Below are positions 37,114 to 46,252 of a stretch of 64,000 nt of DNA, one piece after another. The position numbers were made by a program, and so were the translations under genes. Within the stretch, counting starts at the first letter, position 1, and every line of letters begins with the position of its first letter. This stretch comes from Rhodovulum euryhalinum (lineage in GTDB: Bacteria; Pseudomonadota; Alphaproteobacteria; Rhodobacterales; Rhodobacteraceae): the NCBI RefSeq assembly GCF_004342445.1, contig NZ_SLWW01000011.1, positions 1 to 64,000 on the forward strand, given 5' to 3'. The notes under the pieces are model-generated. The model was not told the DNA's origin. It did no database searches and saw only the letters and a list, made by a program, of their open reading frames with translations.

Positions 37114-38709
37114 TCACTCGTCGAGCCAGAGGTCGTACCAGCTGGACGAGTTCCACCGTGGCGTGTTGTGGTGGTTCTTCAGCTTGGTCGTGGTGACCGA
37201 GATGAAGGGATGCTCGATGGCGAAGATCACCGGGATCTCGGCCATCGCCTTGGCCTGGATCTCGTGATAGCGCTCGGCCCGTTTTGCGGGGTCCAGTTCG
37301 GCCTGCGCTGCGTCGATCATCTGGTCCATCTCGTCCGACTGCCAGCCGAACTGGTTCGACCACGGCGTGCCCTCGGGCGAGCCCGAGCGCAGCCAGACCA
37401 TGGTCGAGACCGCGGGGTCGGACCGGAACTGGTGCCAGCCGTTGGCGGTGTCGAAATCGTGGTCGCGATAGACCCCGTTCAGGAAGCCCGGCGCATCGTT
37501 CGTCAGGATTTCGACGTCGATGCCGATCTCCTTCATCGCCTGCGAAAAGTACTCGGCCCAGAACTGGGTGTATTCACCCCAGGGCGCGGGCCGGTGCCGC
37601 AGCTTGAACCGGATGCCGTCCGCACCCGCGGGATAGCCCGCCTCGTCCAGCATCCGTTTGGCCAGTTCCGGGTCGTAGGCATAGGTCGGAACGTCGTCGG
37701 TATAGTTCGCGCCCCCCGCGGACGGGATCGGTCCGCGGCCCGGCTTGGCATAGCCGCGCATGATCGTCTGGATCGCATAGTCGATGTCGAGCCCGTGATA
37801 GATTGCCTGGCGCACCTTGAGGTCCGCGAGGATCGGGTTGCGATGGTTGAACTCGACGGTCGAGTGCGCGACGTTGTTCTCGTAGCCTTGGGTGCCGACA
37901 TCGAACCCGCCCATTTCGGACAGGCGCTGAAGGTCGGCCATGGATATGCCGTTGAAGCCCGACTCGTGGATCTCGCCCGCCTCGATCGCAGCGGCTGCGG
38001 CCGACTTGTCGGGAATGAAGCGCCAGACGATGCGATCCAGATACGGATATTCCGCGCCGCGCCAGTAGTCGTCGTTGCGCTCGGCGATCACGTACTGGCC
38101 GCGTTCGTACTCGACGAACCTGAACGGCCCCGTGCCCACCGGCGCGGTGTTGTACTCGCTTTTCATGATGTCGGTGCCCTCGTACAGGTGCCTGGGCACC
38201 GGGTGGCCGAGGTCGGGCATCGCCGCGACGAACAGGTCCAGCGGCATCGGCTGCGAATAGTTGAACACGGCAGTGTGGTCGTCCGTGCAGTCGACCGACT
38301 CGAGGTACTGCTGAAGCGTCGACGAGTAGTTGAGCAGCGGCTTCCACAGCTCCATCGCGGAAAATGCGACGTCGTCGCAGGTGAACGGCTTGCCGTCGTG
38401 CCAGTTCACGCCCTCGCGCAGCTTGACGGTAATCTTCAGCCCGTCCTCGGTCGAGGACCACTCGGTCGCCAGCACGCCCACCGGCCCGTCATAGGTCTTG
38501 TCGATCAGCGGCTCCATGATCTTGCCGGTGATGTTGTAAACCCCGGTCGAGGCCCGGAGCGCAGGATTCAGGATCCGCTGTTCGGACGGCATATGGACGA
38601 TGATGGTGCCGCCACGTTTGGGCTCCTGGGCGGCCGCGGGGCCCGCAAGGGCCGAAAGCGCGGCTCCGGCCAGAAGCCATCCGCGCGCCGATCTGCTGGT
38701 CTGGATCAT
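37114..38709 (-). CDS. Oligopeptide-type ABC importer, periplasmic binding protein (family 5)
   Basis: 531 residues from the ATG at 38709, preceded by GGGGAG. It opens with a Sec signal peptide (ARGWLLAGAALSALAGPAAAQ) cleaved near residue 28. The mature protein starts EPKRGGTIIVHMPSEQ and shows family 5 landmarks: LREGVNWHDGKPFTCDDV, GTGPFRFVEYERGQYV and LKVRQAIYHGLDID. It sets substrate choice for the operon. The catabolic genes suggest a modified amino acid or small N-acyl or heterocyclic compound rather than a peptide. First gene of the minus-strand operon. Confidence 0.93.
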   Translation of the reverse strand: MIQTSRSARGWLLAGAALSALAGPAAAQEPKRGGTIIVHMPSEQRILNPALRASTGVYNITGKIMEPLIDKTYDGPVGVLATEWSSTEDGLKITVKLREGVNWHDGKPFTCDDVAFSAMELWKPLLNYSSTLQQYLESVDCTDDHTAVFNYSQPMPLDLFVAAMPDLGHPVPRHLYEGTDIMKSEYNTAPVGTGPFRFVEYERGQYVIAERNDDYWRGAEYPYLDRIVWRFIPDKSAAAAAIEAGEIHESGFNGISMADLQRLSEMGGFDVGTQGYENNVAHSTVEFNHRNPILADLKVRQAIYHGLDIDYAIQTIMRGYAKPGRGPIPSAGGANYTDDVPTYAYDPELAKRMLDEAGYPAGADGIRFKLRHRPAPWGEYTQFWAEYFSQAMKEIGIDVEILTNDAPGFLNGVYRDHDFDTANGWHQFRSDPAVSTMVWLRSGSPEGTPWSNQFGWQSDEMDQMIDAAQAELDPAKRAERYHEIQAKAMAEIPVIFAIEHPFISVTTTKLKNHHNTPRWNSSSWYDLWLDE

Positions 38710-38849
38710 GTCGCACTCCCCGTTCTTGTTGTTCTGCTTTTCGCCGCCCTCTGCCCCGTGCAGGCAGCCGCGCGCATCCCCTCCATGGAAGCTGCAAGCA
38801 GGCCCTGAGGTCAACAGGATTTTTCGCTTGAGAGGCAAGGTCTGAAAGT

Positions 38850-38864
38850 TCATTCTATGAATGA
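38850..38864. promoter_or_regulatory. 15-base palindrome in the divergent importer/SDR promoter region
   Basis: TCATTC-TAT-GAATGA is a perfect 6-3-6 inverted repeat in the AT-rich centre of the 206-base gap between the binding-protein start (38709) and the SDR start (38916). Lrp/AsnC proteins bind symmetric sites of about 15 bases with an A/T centre, and an Lrp-type gene lies two genes away. A TTGAGA hexamer 17 bases before it could be a -35 element for the plus-strand genes. Confidence 0.45.
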
Positions 38865-38915
38865 TCCGAAATACGCGAAAATTCTCCATCTCACTTGCGG
38901 CTTGGACAACGAAAC

Positions 38916-39644
38916 ATGCGGGAATGTGTCTGGATCACCGGGGCCGGATCGGGAATCGGTGCGGCAATGGCACGAACCTTCGCCGGCGCAGGGTATCGCG
39001 TCGCGCTGACCGGGCGATCGGTGGACCGCCTCGCCGCGCTGTGCGACGAGATCGGCGGGGATGAGGGCCGGGTGCGGATCTTTCCGGCCGATGTCACCGA
39101 CCGCGCGCGGATCCTTGCCATGGGCGAGGACATCGTCCACTGGGCTGGGCGGGTCGACGTGTTGTGCAACAATGCCGGGCTGAACGTACCGCTCAGGCGC
39201 TGGGATCAGCTTGACTGGGACAGCTGGGACCGGGTGATCGCGACCAACCTGACTGGCGCGCTGAACGTCATCGCGGCGGCGCTGGGGCCGATGCGGCGCC
39301 AGAAATCGGGCGTGATGATCCATACCTCTTCGTGGGCCGGGCGCTTCCATGCCGACGCGGCGGGTGTGCCCTACGGCGCCTCGAAACACGCGCTGACCGA
39401 TCTCAGCGCCAGCCTCAACGCGCAAGAAGGGCCGAACGGCATCCGCTCGACCGCGCTTTGCCCCGGCGAGGTGGCGACCCCGCTTCTGAACAAGCGGCCG
39501 GGTTTCGACCCGGCCCGCGCCGCGCAGGTCATCCAGCCCGAGGATGTGGCCGGCCTCGCGCTGCATGTCGCGCGGATGAACCCCAATGTGGCCGTGCACG
39601 AGATCACCGTGGCCCCGGTCATCCGGACACCCCCGCAGCCCTGA
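38916..39644 (+). CDS. Short-chain dehydrogenase/reductase
   Basis: 242 residues from the ATG at 38916 (a TTG start seven codons earlier is less likely). Classical SDR features: cofactor motif TGAGSGIG (8-15), NNAG (85-88), Ser138/139, Tyr153 and Lys157 (YGASK). Arg34 after the second strand (ALTGRS) suggests NADP(H) preference. It opens a three-gene unit with a VOC protein and an Lrp regulator, divergent from the importer operon. It probably oxidises or reduces a carbonyl or hydroxyl intermediate of the same pathway. Confidence 0.87.
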   Translation: MRECVWITGAGSGIGAAMARTFAGAGYRVALTGRSVDRLAALCDEIGGDEGRVRIFPADVTDRARILAMGEDIVHWAGRVDVLCNNAGLNVPLRRWDQLDWDSWDRVIATNLTGALNVIAAALGPMRRQKSGVMIHTSSWAGRFHADAAGVPYGASKHALTDLSASLNAQEGPNGIRSTALCPGEVATPLLNKRPGFDPARAAQVIQPEDVAGLALHVARMNPNVAVHEITVAPVIRTPPQP

Positions 39645-39653
39645 GGAGAAGCC

Positions 39654-40514
39654 ATGGAACATCCCGTCAAGGGCGTCGATCACGTCTTCCTTCTGGTCGA
39701 GGATCTCGACCGTGCCGCCGACGCCTACCGGCGTCTCGGTTTCACCCTGTCACCCAGGGGGCTGCACAGCGCGGCCAAGGGCACGGCGAACTACACGATC
39801 ATGTTCCCCCGTGACTACATGGAACTGCTGGGCGTCGTGGCCCCGACCGAGGGCAATGCTGCCCGGCGTGCCGCGCTTGCCCGTGACGGGGAGGGGCTGC
39901 AGGCGGTGGCCTGCCGGATCGCCGATGCCGACGCCGCCAGGGCCGCGCTGGATGCGCTGGGGATCGGCACCGAAACGGTGGGCCATTTCGAGCGCCCGGT
40001 CCCGCTGCCCCGCGGCGGAACAGCGCCCGCGGCCTTTGCCACCCTGGCTTTCGCGACGACCGAGGTGCCGTTCGGTACCGTTTTCATGTGTCAGCACAAG
40101 ACGCGCGAAACCGTCTGGCTGCCCGAGTTGCTGACCCATCCGAACGGCGCCTGCGGACTGGCCGAGATTCTGGCCCGCACGGCCGATCCCGATGCCAACG
40201 GCACGAAACTGGCACGCCTGTTTGCCGCCGGGCGCGTGACCGGGATCGCGGGGGGATGCCGCGTCGAGACCGGCTCCCACTCCGCCCCGATCACCTGTCT
40301 GACCGAGGCCGCCCTTGCCGCGCGGTTTCCCGGTCTCGACCTCGCCGCGCTACCGGCAGAGGGTTTTGCCGGAGTGTCGCTGCATACCGCCGATCCGGGC
40401 CAGACCCGGGCATGGCTGGAGGCCAATGGCCTTTCCGTGGTCGAGACGGCGGACGGAATCGCGCTGCCGCCTTCGGTCTGTGCCGGCGCGGTGCTGGAGT
40501 TCGTTTCCGGATGA
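39654..40514 (+). CDS. VOC-superfamily (glyoxalase-like) protein
   Basis: 286 residues with an N-terminal VKGVDHVFLLVEDLDRAADAYRRLGF segment typical of vicinal-oxygen-chelate proteins of the Glyoxalase-like domain group. Two half-modules are recognisable (about 1-150 and 200-286). A metal-site His near residue 10 and Glu near the end of the first module are plausible ligands. Reaction unknown. It follows the SDR gene by nine bases and overlaps the regulator gene, so it is likely an enzyme of the regulated pathway. Confidence 0.75.
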   Translation: MEHPVKGVDHVFLLVEDLDRAADAYRRLGFTLSPRGLHSAAKGTANYTIMFPRDYMELLGVVAPTEGNAARRAALARDGEGLQAVACRIADADAARAALDALGIGTETVGHFERPVPLPRGGTAPAAFATLAFATTEVPFGTVFMCQHKTRETVWLPELLTHPNGACGLAEILARTADPDANGTKLARLFAAGRVTGIAGGCRVETGSHSAPITCLTEAALAARFPGLDLAALPAEGFAGVSLHTADPGQTRAWLEANGLSVVETADGIALPPSVCAGAVLEFVSG

Positions 40515-41026
40515 GTGGTCCCCGAAAACCGCGGAACGCGGACCGGAAATCGTCCGACGCATCCGACTTCGACGATATCGACCGGCACATCCTGGAGGTT
40601 CTGCAACGCGATGCCGAACTGGCCGTCAACGCCCTGGCCGATATCGTCGGTCTCAGCCCGACGCCCTGCTGGCGCCGGATCAAGCGGCTCGAAGAGGCTG
40701 GCGTGATCCGCGGGCGGGTCGCCGTCGTCGACCATGCCCGCGCAAATGTCGGGATGACCGTGTTCATCGGCATCACCGCGCCGCGCCATGAAGCCGCGTG
40801 GCTGAACCGCTTTCGTGATCTGATCGACGACATCCCCGAAATCGTCGAGGCCTACCGGCTGACCGGGGTGACCGACTACATCCTCAAGGTCGTGGTGCCG
40901 GATATCTCGACCTATGATCTGGTCTACAAGAAGATGATCGAGAGGCTGGACTTTTCCCAGATCAATTCCTCGATCTCGATGGAGGAACTGAAGTTCACCA
41001 CGGCCGTGCCGACGAAGTACCTCTGA
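40511..41026 (+). CDS. Lrp/AsnC-family transcription regulator
   Basis: 171 residues with an N-terminal extension of about 20 residues. The helix-turn-helix is at about 22-70 (IDRHILEVLQRDAELAVNAL, then SPTPCWRRIKRLEEAGVI). The RAM ligand-binding domain follows to the end (VTDYILKVVVPDISTYD). Such proteins respond to amino acids. Its ATG overlaps the VOC stop by four bases. Inferred targets are the divergent importer operon and its own unit, through the palindrome at 38850-38864. Confidence 0.9.
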   Translation: MSGPRKPRNADRKSSDASDFDDIDRHILEVLQRDAELAVNALADIVGLSPTPCWRRIKRLEEAGVIRGRVAVVDHARANVGMTVFIGITAPRHEAAWLNRFRDLIDDIPEIVEAYRLTGVTDYILKVVVPDISTYDLVYKKMIERLDFSQINSSISMEELKFTTAVPTKYL

Positions 41027-41186
41027 TCTGGGCTGCCGTTTCCCGGTTTCGGCGCGCTGCGATCCGCAGAGGGGCCGGTCCCGCGGCAGCGGGCCCGCGA
41101 ACTCGTCGTTCGGCCATTCGGCGCCGTGGGCAGGCCGGGGCCCGTCGATCAATCCCGCAGGAGACCCGGCCGGGGTGATCCGGTGG

Positions 41187-41858
41187 TCAACTCGGTAGGA
41201 ACTGCCTGACCTCGGCGCTGCTGACCACGTGGCAATAGATCATGTTGATGACCGCCAGTTCATGGCGGTGCAGTTCGTCCGTGGCGGCTGCGCAGCAATC
41301 CTCGACCACCACGACACTGAAGCTTTCGTCGGCGAGGCTGCGCACGCTGGACGAAATGCACTGGTCGGTGAAGATCCCCGCCACGATCACGTGCCGGACC
41401 CCCATGTTGTGCAGGATCATCCGCAGGTTGGTGCCGGTCAGCGCGCTGTCGGTGGTCTTGGTCACCACGATCTCGTCGGCCCTTGGCGCGACCTCGTCCA
41501 CGATCTGGCTGTCCTCGCGATCCTTGGGCAGCAGGAGGTAGTTGAAGCCGGGCTTTTTCTGGCTGAGCGACCGGTCGCGCCCGTCCTGTTTCAGGCAGGC
41601 GATGCGGGCGTGGATCACCTCGATCCCGTTCTCGCGGGCCCAGTCCTGCAAGCGGCGGGTATTGGGGATCACCACCTCGCGCATCCGGTCGAAGAAAGGC
41701 TGCCAGCGGGTGTTTTCCTCGGGCGTATCCTTCGGCTCGAGATAGGTGTTCTGGATGTCGATCACCAAGAGCGCCGTCTCGGCCGGCGGCAGCACGATAT
41801 CCTCGGGCTCTTCGGCGGTCTCGTAATAGAAGGATCGGAACGCGGTCTTCCAGCTCAT
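41187..41858 (-). CDS. Isochorismatase-family cysteine hydrolase
   Basis: 223 residues from the ATG at 41858, which has an AAGGAG site upstream. The catalytic triad is visible as Asp34 (LLVIDIQN), Lys134 (VVTKTTDSAL) and Cys167 (IFTDQCISSS), with the usual non-prolyl cis-peptide region before the cysteine. Relatives include nicotinamidase, biuret hydrolase and N-carbamoylsarcosine amidase. As the last gene of the amiC-amiR operon, it most likely hydrolyses an amide or ureide. The TDSALTGTNL wording does not match biuret hydrolase closely, so the substrate is open. Confidence 0.87.
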   Translation of the reverse strand: MSWKTAFRSFYYETAEEPEDIVLPPAETALLVIDIQNTYLEPKDTPEENTRWQPFFDRMREVVIPNTRRLQDWARENGIEVIHARIACLKQDGRDRSLSQKKPGFNYLLLPKDREDSQIVDEVAPRADEIVVTKTTDSALTGTNLRMILHNMGVRHVIVAGIFTDQCISSSVRSLADESFSVVVVEDCCAAATDELHRHELAVINMIYCHVVSSAEVRQFLPS

Positions 41859-41880
41859 GCGGTTCTCCTTGGGGCGGCGA

Positions 41881-43674
41881 TCAGGCGGCGCGCGAACGCG
41901 GGGCGCGCGCGACCCAGTGGCCGGGGGCGATTTCGTGCATCTCGTGGCGCGCGGGGGACTGCCCCAGCGGCCAGACCGGCGAGCCGACCTCGCCCTCGCG
42001 CGGCAGGACGGGCGGGCGCACATGCTCGGGGTCGGGCACCGGGACGGCGGACAGCAGGCGCCGGGTATAGGCGTGGGCGGGGTCGCGCAGCACCTGCTCG
42101 CGGCTTCCGGTCTCGACGATCTGGCCGAGATTCATCACCGCCACGCGGTCGGCCACCTGGTCGATCACCGCCATGTCGTGGCTGATGAACAGGTAGGCAA
42201 GGCCCTCCTCCTGCTGCAACTCGCGCAAGAGGTCCAGCACCTGCGCCTGCACCGAGACGTCCAGCGCCGACACGCTTTCGTCGGCGACGATGACCCTGGG
42301 CCGCAGCGCGAGCGCCCGGGCGATGCAGATGCGCTGGCGCTGGCCGCCCGAGAATTCATGGGGATAACGGTCGATCTGGTCGGGCGTCAGACCCACCCGG
42401 CGGAACAGCCAGGCGACGCGGTCCTGCAGCTCGCTGCCCGAGGCGAGGCCGTGCACCTGGAGCGGCTCGGCCACCTGCCGGCCCACGGTCATGCGCGCGT
42501 CCAGCGAGGCGCCGGGATCCTGGAACACCATCTGGATGTTGCGCCGGATCGGTTTGAGACCCTTTGGTGACAGTCCCGCCATCTGGTGCCCGTCGACGCG
42601 GATGCTGCCCTCCCACGGCACGAGACCCAGCAGCGCCTTGCCGATGGTGGACTTGCCGCAGCCGGATTCGCCCACCAGCGCCAATGTCTCGCCCGGGCTG
42701 ATGCGAAAGCTCACGCCCTCGACCGCATGCACCTGCGCCGTGATCCGGTTCAGCACGCCGCCCCGCATCGGAAAGCGCACGGTCAGGTCGGCCACGTCCA
42801 CCACGTCGCGGGTGCGGTCGGGGGCCGGGCGCGCAAGCGACCGGCCGAGACGCGGCACGGCATCCAGCAGTTCGCGGGCATAGGACGTCTTCGGGGCCGC
42901 GAAGAGCGTACGTACCGGCGCGGCCTCTTCCTGCCGCCCGTTGCGCATCACCACCACCCGGTCGGCCATCTCGGCCACCACGCCCATGTCGTGGGTGATC
43001 ATCAGGACCGTGGTGCCATGCTCGCGCTGCAGCGCGCGGATCAGTTCCAGCACCTCGGCCTGCACGGTGACGTCCAGCGCCGTGGTCGGTTCGTCGGCAA
43101 TCAGGATTTCCGGGTTGCAGGCCAGTGCGATGGCGATCATCACCCTCTGGCGCATGCCGCCCGACAATTCATGCGGATACTGGGCCAGCCGCTTCTCGGC
43201 ATCGGTGATCTGCACGTCGCGCAACAGATCGAGGGCGCGCGCCCGCGCCTCGGCGCGGGGGCAGGCGCGGTGTTCCAGCAGCACCTCGGTCAGTTGCCGC
43301 CCCACCGTCATCACCGGGTTGAGCGAGGTCATCGGCTCCTGGAAGATCATCGAGATCCGGTTGGCGCGGATGTCGCGGAAGTTGCGCTCGCTGCGGCCCG
43401 CCAGTTCGGTGCCGTCGGCCAGCCGGATCGAGCCCCTGGCGATCCGCGCCATCGGCTGCGGCAGAAGCCCCATGATCGCCAGCGCCGTCATCGACTTGCC
43501 CGAGCCGCTTTCGCCGGCAAGGCACAGGGTCTCGCCCCGGTTCAGGGTAAAGCCCAGATCCTCGACCACCGGCTTGGCGCCGTCGGGGGTGGCGACCTGG
43601 ATCGTCAGCCCCTCGACGGTCAGCACCGGGCGCGGGGTTCCTGCGCGCCCGGGCATTTCGGCAGGTGCCCTCAT
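41881..43674 (-). CDS. Oligopeptide-type ABC importer, fused DppD-DppF ATPase
   Basis: 597 residues from the ATG at 43674 (a second ATG at 43656 is possible). The two ATPase modules have Walker A GESGSGKS and GESGCGKS, signatures SGGMRQR and SGGQRQR, and Walker [13 protein letters not shown] and VIVADESVSALD. In the last, Pro of the usual DEP is Ser. The start overlaps the amidase stop by four bases. It parallels the fused ATPase at 33558 but is clearly a different lineage. Confidence 0.92.
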   Translation of the reverse strand: MRAPAEMPGRAGTPRPVLTVEGLTIQVATPDGAKPVVEDLGFTLNRGETLCLAGESGSGKSMTALAIMGLLPQPMARIARGSIRLADGTELAGRSERNFRDIRANRISMIFQEPMTSLNPVMTVGRQLTEVLLEHRACPRAEARARALDLLRDVQITDAEKRLAQYPHELSGGMRQRVMIAIALACNPEILIADEPTTALDVTVQAEVLELIRALQREHGTTVLMITHDMGVVAEMADRVVVMRNGRQEEAAPVRTLFAAPKTSYARELLDAVPRLGRSLARPAPDRTRDVVDVADLTVRFPMRGGVLNRITAQVHAVEGVSFRISPGETLALVGESGCGKSTIGKALLGLVPWEGSIRVDGHQMAGLSPKGLKPIRRNIQMVFQDPGASLDARMTVGRQVAEPLQVHGLASGSELQDRVAWLFRRVGLTPDQIDRYPHEFSGGQRQRICIARALALRPRVIVADESVSALDVSVQAQVLDLLRELQQEEGLAYLFISHDMAVIDQVADRVAVMNLGQIVETGSREQVLRDPAHAYTRRLLSAVPVPDPEHVRPPVLPREGEVGSPVWPLGQSPARHEMHEIAPGHWVARAPRSRAA

Positions 43675-44615
43675 TCGAACACCACCCGCGGCAGGTAGAA
43701 CGAGACGACCCAGTTGGGCATGTCCACGATCTCGGAGATGCGCAGGTCGCCGCAGACCGAACACAGCATGTAGGCCTCGACCGGGGACAGCTTGTGGCTC
43801 GCGCAGATCAGGTCGATCATGGCTGACAGCGCGTCCCGCGCCCCGGTCATCAGGTCGGGTCCGATGCCGGTCGTCACCTCGTAACCCCTTGCATCCAGAT
43901 GCCGTGTGACCGGCCCCGGCGTGGTGAAGCGCGGGAACCTCAACGGCTGGTCCCGGATCAGGTCGAGGGTCAGTGAGACGTTCATCGGGCTTTCGATGGC
44001 GGTGCCGCAGACCTCGCCATCGCCCTGGGCCGCGTGGGTGTCACCGATGGAAAACAGCGCCCCCTCGACCTCGACCGGCAGGTAGAGCGTGGTGCCGGCG
44101 GCCAGGTCGCGGATGTCCATGTTGCCGCCCATCCGCCGGGGCGGCACGACCGAATGATGCCCCGCCTCGGCCGGCGCCAGCCCTATGGTCCCGGCAAAGG
44201 GTTTCAGCGGCACGCGGGCCACGCCGCAGTAAAGCGCCGGGGCAAGCGTTTCGGCCTCGTAGTCCCAGATGTTCAGCGCGCCCTCGGGGAACTGGTCGGC
44301 CAGAAGGCCGAAGCCCGGGATGTTCGCCGTCCAGCCCCAGCCCGACGGCGTGAAGCCGTCGAGCGTGATCTTCAGCACGTCGCCCGGCCGGGCCCCGTCC
44401 ACATAGACGGGGCCGGTGACCGGGTTGACCTTCTCGAAGGACAGGCTGGCCAGATCGGCGGCGGTGCTGTTCTGCGCGAGTTGCCCGCCCGAGGCGTCGA
44501 TACATTCGAAATGCACCGACTCCCCGGGCGCCACGGTGGCGACGGGGGGGATCGACCGATCCCACCCGAAATGATGATGACGACCGTGGATCGTGTGGCC
44601 GCAGTTATTGCACAT
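43671..44615 (-). CDS. Acetamidase/formamidase-family amidohydrolase, short type
   Basis: 314 residues from the ATG at 44615, giving the N-terminus CNNCGHTIHGRHHHFGWD, a Cys/His-rich start common to this subfamily. The frame is open a little further upstream. Conserved segments are HFECIDASGGQL, VTGPVYVDGARPGDVL, GGNMDIRDLAAGTTLYLPV, GDTHAAQGDGEVCGTAIE and EAYMLCSVCGDLRISEIVD. It is about 95 residues shorter than FmdA at 15749 and belongs to another branch. It overlaps the binding-protein gene by 11 bases, so hydrolysis is tied to uptake. It likely cleaves a small aliphatic amide to ammonia. Confidence 0.87.
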   Translation of the reverse strand: MCNNCGHTIHGRHHHFGWDRSIPPVATVAPGESVHFECIDASGGQLAQNSTAADLASLSFEKVNPVTGPVYVDGARPGDVLKITLDGFTPSGWGWTANIPGFGLLADQFPEGALNIWDYEAETLAPALYCGVARVPLKPFAGTIGLAPAEAGHHSVVPPRRMGGNMDIRDLAAGTTLYLPVEVEGALFSIGDTHAAQGDGEVCGTAIESPMNVSLTLDLIRDQPLRFPRFTTPGPVTRHLDARGYEVTTGIGPDLMTGARDALSAMIDLICASHKLSPVEAYMLCSVCGDLRISEIVDMPNWVVSFYLPRVVFE

Positions 44616-46230
44616 CGGTCGAATACACATAGTCGTAGTTGACCGGCACATGCACCGGGTCGACGAAGATCGCGTCCGGACCGCCCAGTTTGGCCGAGCG
44701 CATGGTGAACCGCTGCTCGTTGAACACCGGCACCCAGGGCGCGTCCTCCATGATGGAAAGGTAGATGTCGCGCCAGGCGGCCTCGCGCTGCTCGGCCATC
44801 GCCGGGTCGGTCATGGCGTCGGCCGCGTCCGCCGCGGCGTCCAGTTCCTCGTTGCAGTACCACGACCAGTTCCAGCCGCCCTGCACCGCGCCGTCGCAGC
44901 CCAAGATCGGCCCGTAGAAGTTTGACGGGTCGGGGAAGTCGGCGATCCATGCCATGCCGCCCGACCAGATCATTGGTGCCTGGTCCGGCTCGCCGCCCGC
45001 GGCGATCACGTTGGCCTGTGCCAGCGACCGGATTTCCGCGGTGATCCCGATGGCCGCCAGGTCCTGCTGGAAGCTTTGGGCGATGCGCGGGTTCGGGTCG
45101 GTGTTGTAGACGTAAAGCTCGGTCTCGAACCCATCCGGGTAGCCCGCCTCGGCCAGCAACGCCTTGGCCGCCTCGGGGTCGAAGGGATAGCCCTCGTAAT
45201 CGGGCGCATAGCCCGGCATCGTGGGCGGCAGCGGCTGGTTGGCGGGCACCGCGCGGCCGTTGATGATGCGCACGGCACGGTCCTTGTTGATCGCCATGTT
45301 CACCGCCTGGCGCACCTTGACGTTGTCGAAGGGTGGCATGTTGACGTTCATGGTGATGTAGCCGGTGTGCAGCTGCCCGCCCTCGATCACGAAATCCTTG
45401 AAGGCCGGGTCTTCGGTCACCTCAAGGAATTTCGCGGGCGGGATGCCGTCGCCGGGGATGTCGGCCTGGCCCTGTTGCAGGCGCAAGAGCGCCACGATGG
45501 GTTCCAGCCCGATCTCGAAGGTGATCTTGTCAAGCTTGGGCAGACCCTCGTTCCAGTAGTCTGTGTTGCGCGCGAAGGTCAGCGACTGGCCCAGCGTCCA
45601 GTCCTCCAGGTAGAACGCGCCGGTGCCCACGGGGTTCTTGCCGAAATCCTCGCCGAACTCCTCGACCACCTCTTTCGGCACGATGGACGAGAAGTTGATC
45701 GCCATCACGTGCAGGAAGGTGGCATCGGGGCGCGACAGCTTGATTTCGACGGTGTAGGGGTCGATCACGGTCACGCCGGACAGGCTTTCCGCCTCGCCCG
45801 CGGCCATGGCGTCATAGCCTTCGATCGAGCCGAAGAACCCGGCGCCGGGGCTTTGCGTCTTGGGGTTGGTGACGCGGTCGAGCGAGTATTTCACGTCCTC
45901 GGCCGTCATCTCGCGGCCGTTGTGGAATTTCACCCCCTCGCGCAGCTTGAAGGTGAAGACCGTGCCGTCCTCGGAGATCGTGTAGTCCTCGGCCAGATCC
46001 TTTTTCAGCACCGTGGTGCCGGGTTCGTAGTCCATCAGCCCGTCGAACAGCGACTTGATCATCGACCAGTTCTGCCAGTCATAGCCGATCGCCGGGTCCA
46101 GGGTCGAGACGTCGTCCTTGTAGGTGACGATCATCTCGCCGCCCTGCTTGGCGTCGGTGAAGTCCTGGGCCAGCGCCGGGCCGAAGGCCGTGCCCAGCGC
46201 CAGAACGCTTGTCAGAAGTGTCTTTTTCAT
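44605..46230 (-). CDS. Oligopeptide-type ABC importer, periplasmic binding protein (family 5)
   Basis: 541 residues. Sec signal peptide MKKTLLTSVLALGTAFGPAL, cleaved near residue 21. Family 5 features include VSTLDPAIGYDW, LREGVKFHNGREMTAEDV, GTGAFYLEDW, VRQAVNMAINKDRAV and a C-terminal substrate pocket region. It is placed after both permease genes, unlike the 37114 system where it comes first. With amide-sensing regulators and amidases around it, small amides or amide-bearing compounds are the inferred ligands. Confidence 0.93.
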   Translation of the reverse strand: MKKTLLTSVLALGTAFGPALAQDFTDAKQGGEMIVTYKDDVSTLDPAIGYDWQNWSMIKSLFDGLMDYEPGTTVLKKDLAEDYTISEDGTVFTFKLREGVKFHNGREMTAEDVKYSLDRVTNPKTQSPGAGFFGSIEGYDAMAAGEAESLSGVTVIDPYTVEIKLSRPDATFLHVMAINFSSIVPKEVVEEFGEDFGKNPVGTGAFYLEDWTLGQSLTFARNTDYWNEGLPKLDKITFEIGLEPIVALLRLQQGQADIPGDGIPPAKFLEVTEDPAFKDFVIEGGQLHTGYITMNVNMPPFDNVKVRQAVNMAINKDRAVRIINGRAVPANQPLPPTMPGYAPDYEGYPFDPEAAKALLAEAGYPDGFETELYVYNTDPNPRIAQSFQQDLAAIGITAEIRSLAQANVIAAGGEPDQAPMIWSGGMAWIADFPDPSNFYGPILGCDGAVQGGWNWSWYCNEELDAAADAADAMTDPAMAEQREAAWRDIYLSIMEDAPWVPVFNEQRFTMRSAKLGGPDAIFVDPVHVPVNYDYVYSTDVQ

Positions 46231-46252
46231 TGGTCTTTCCCTCTCCTGTTGG

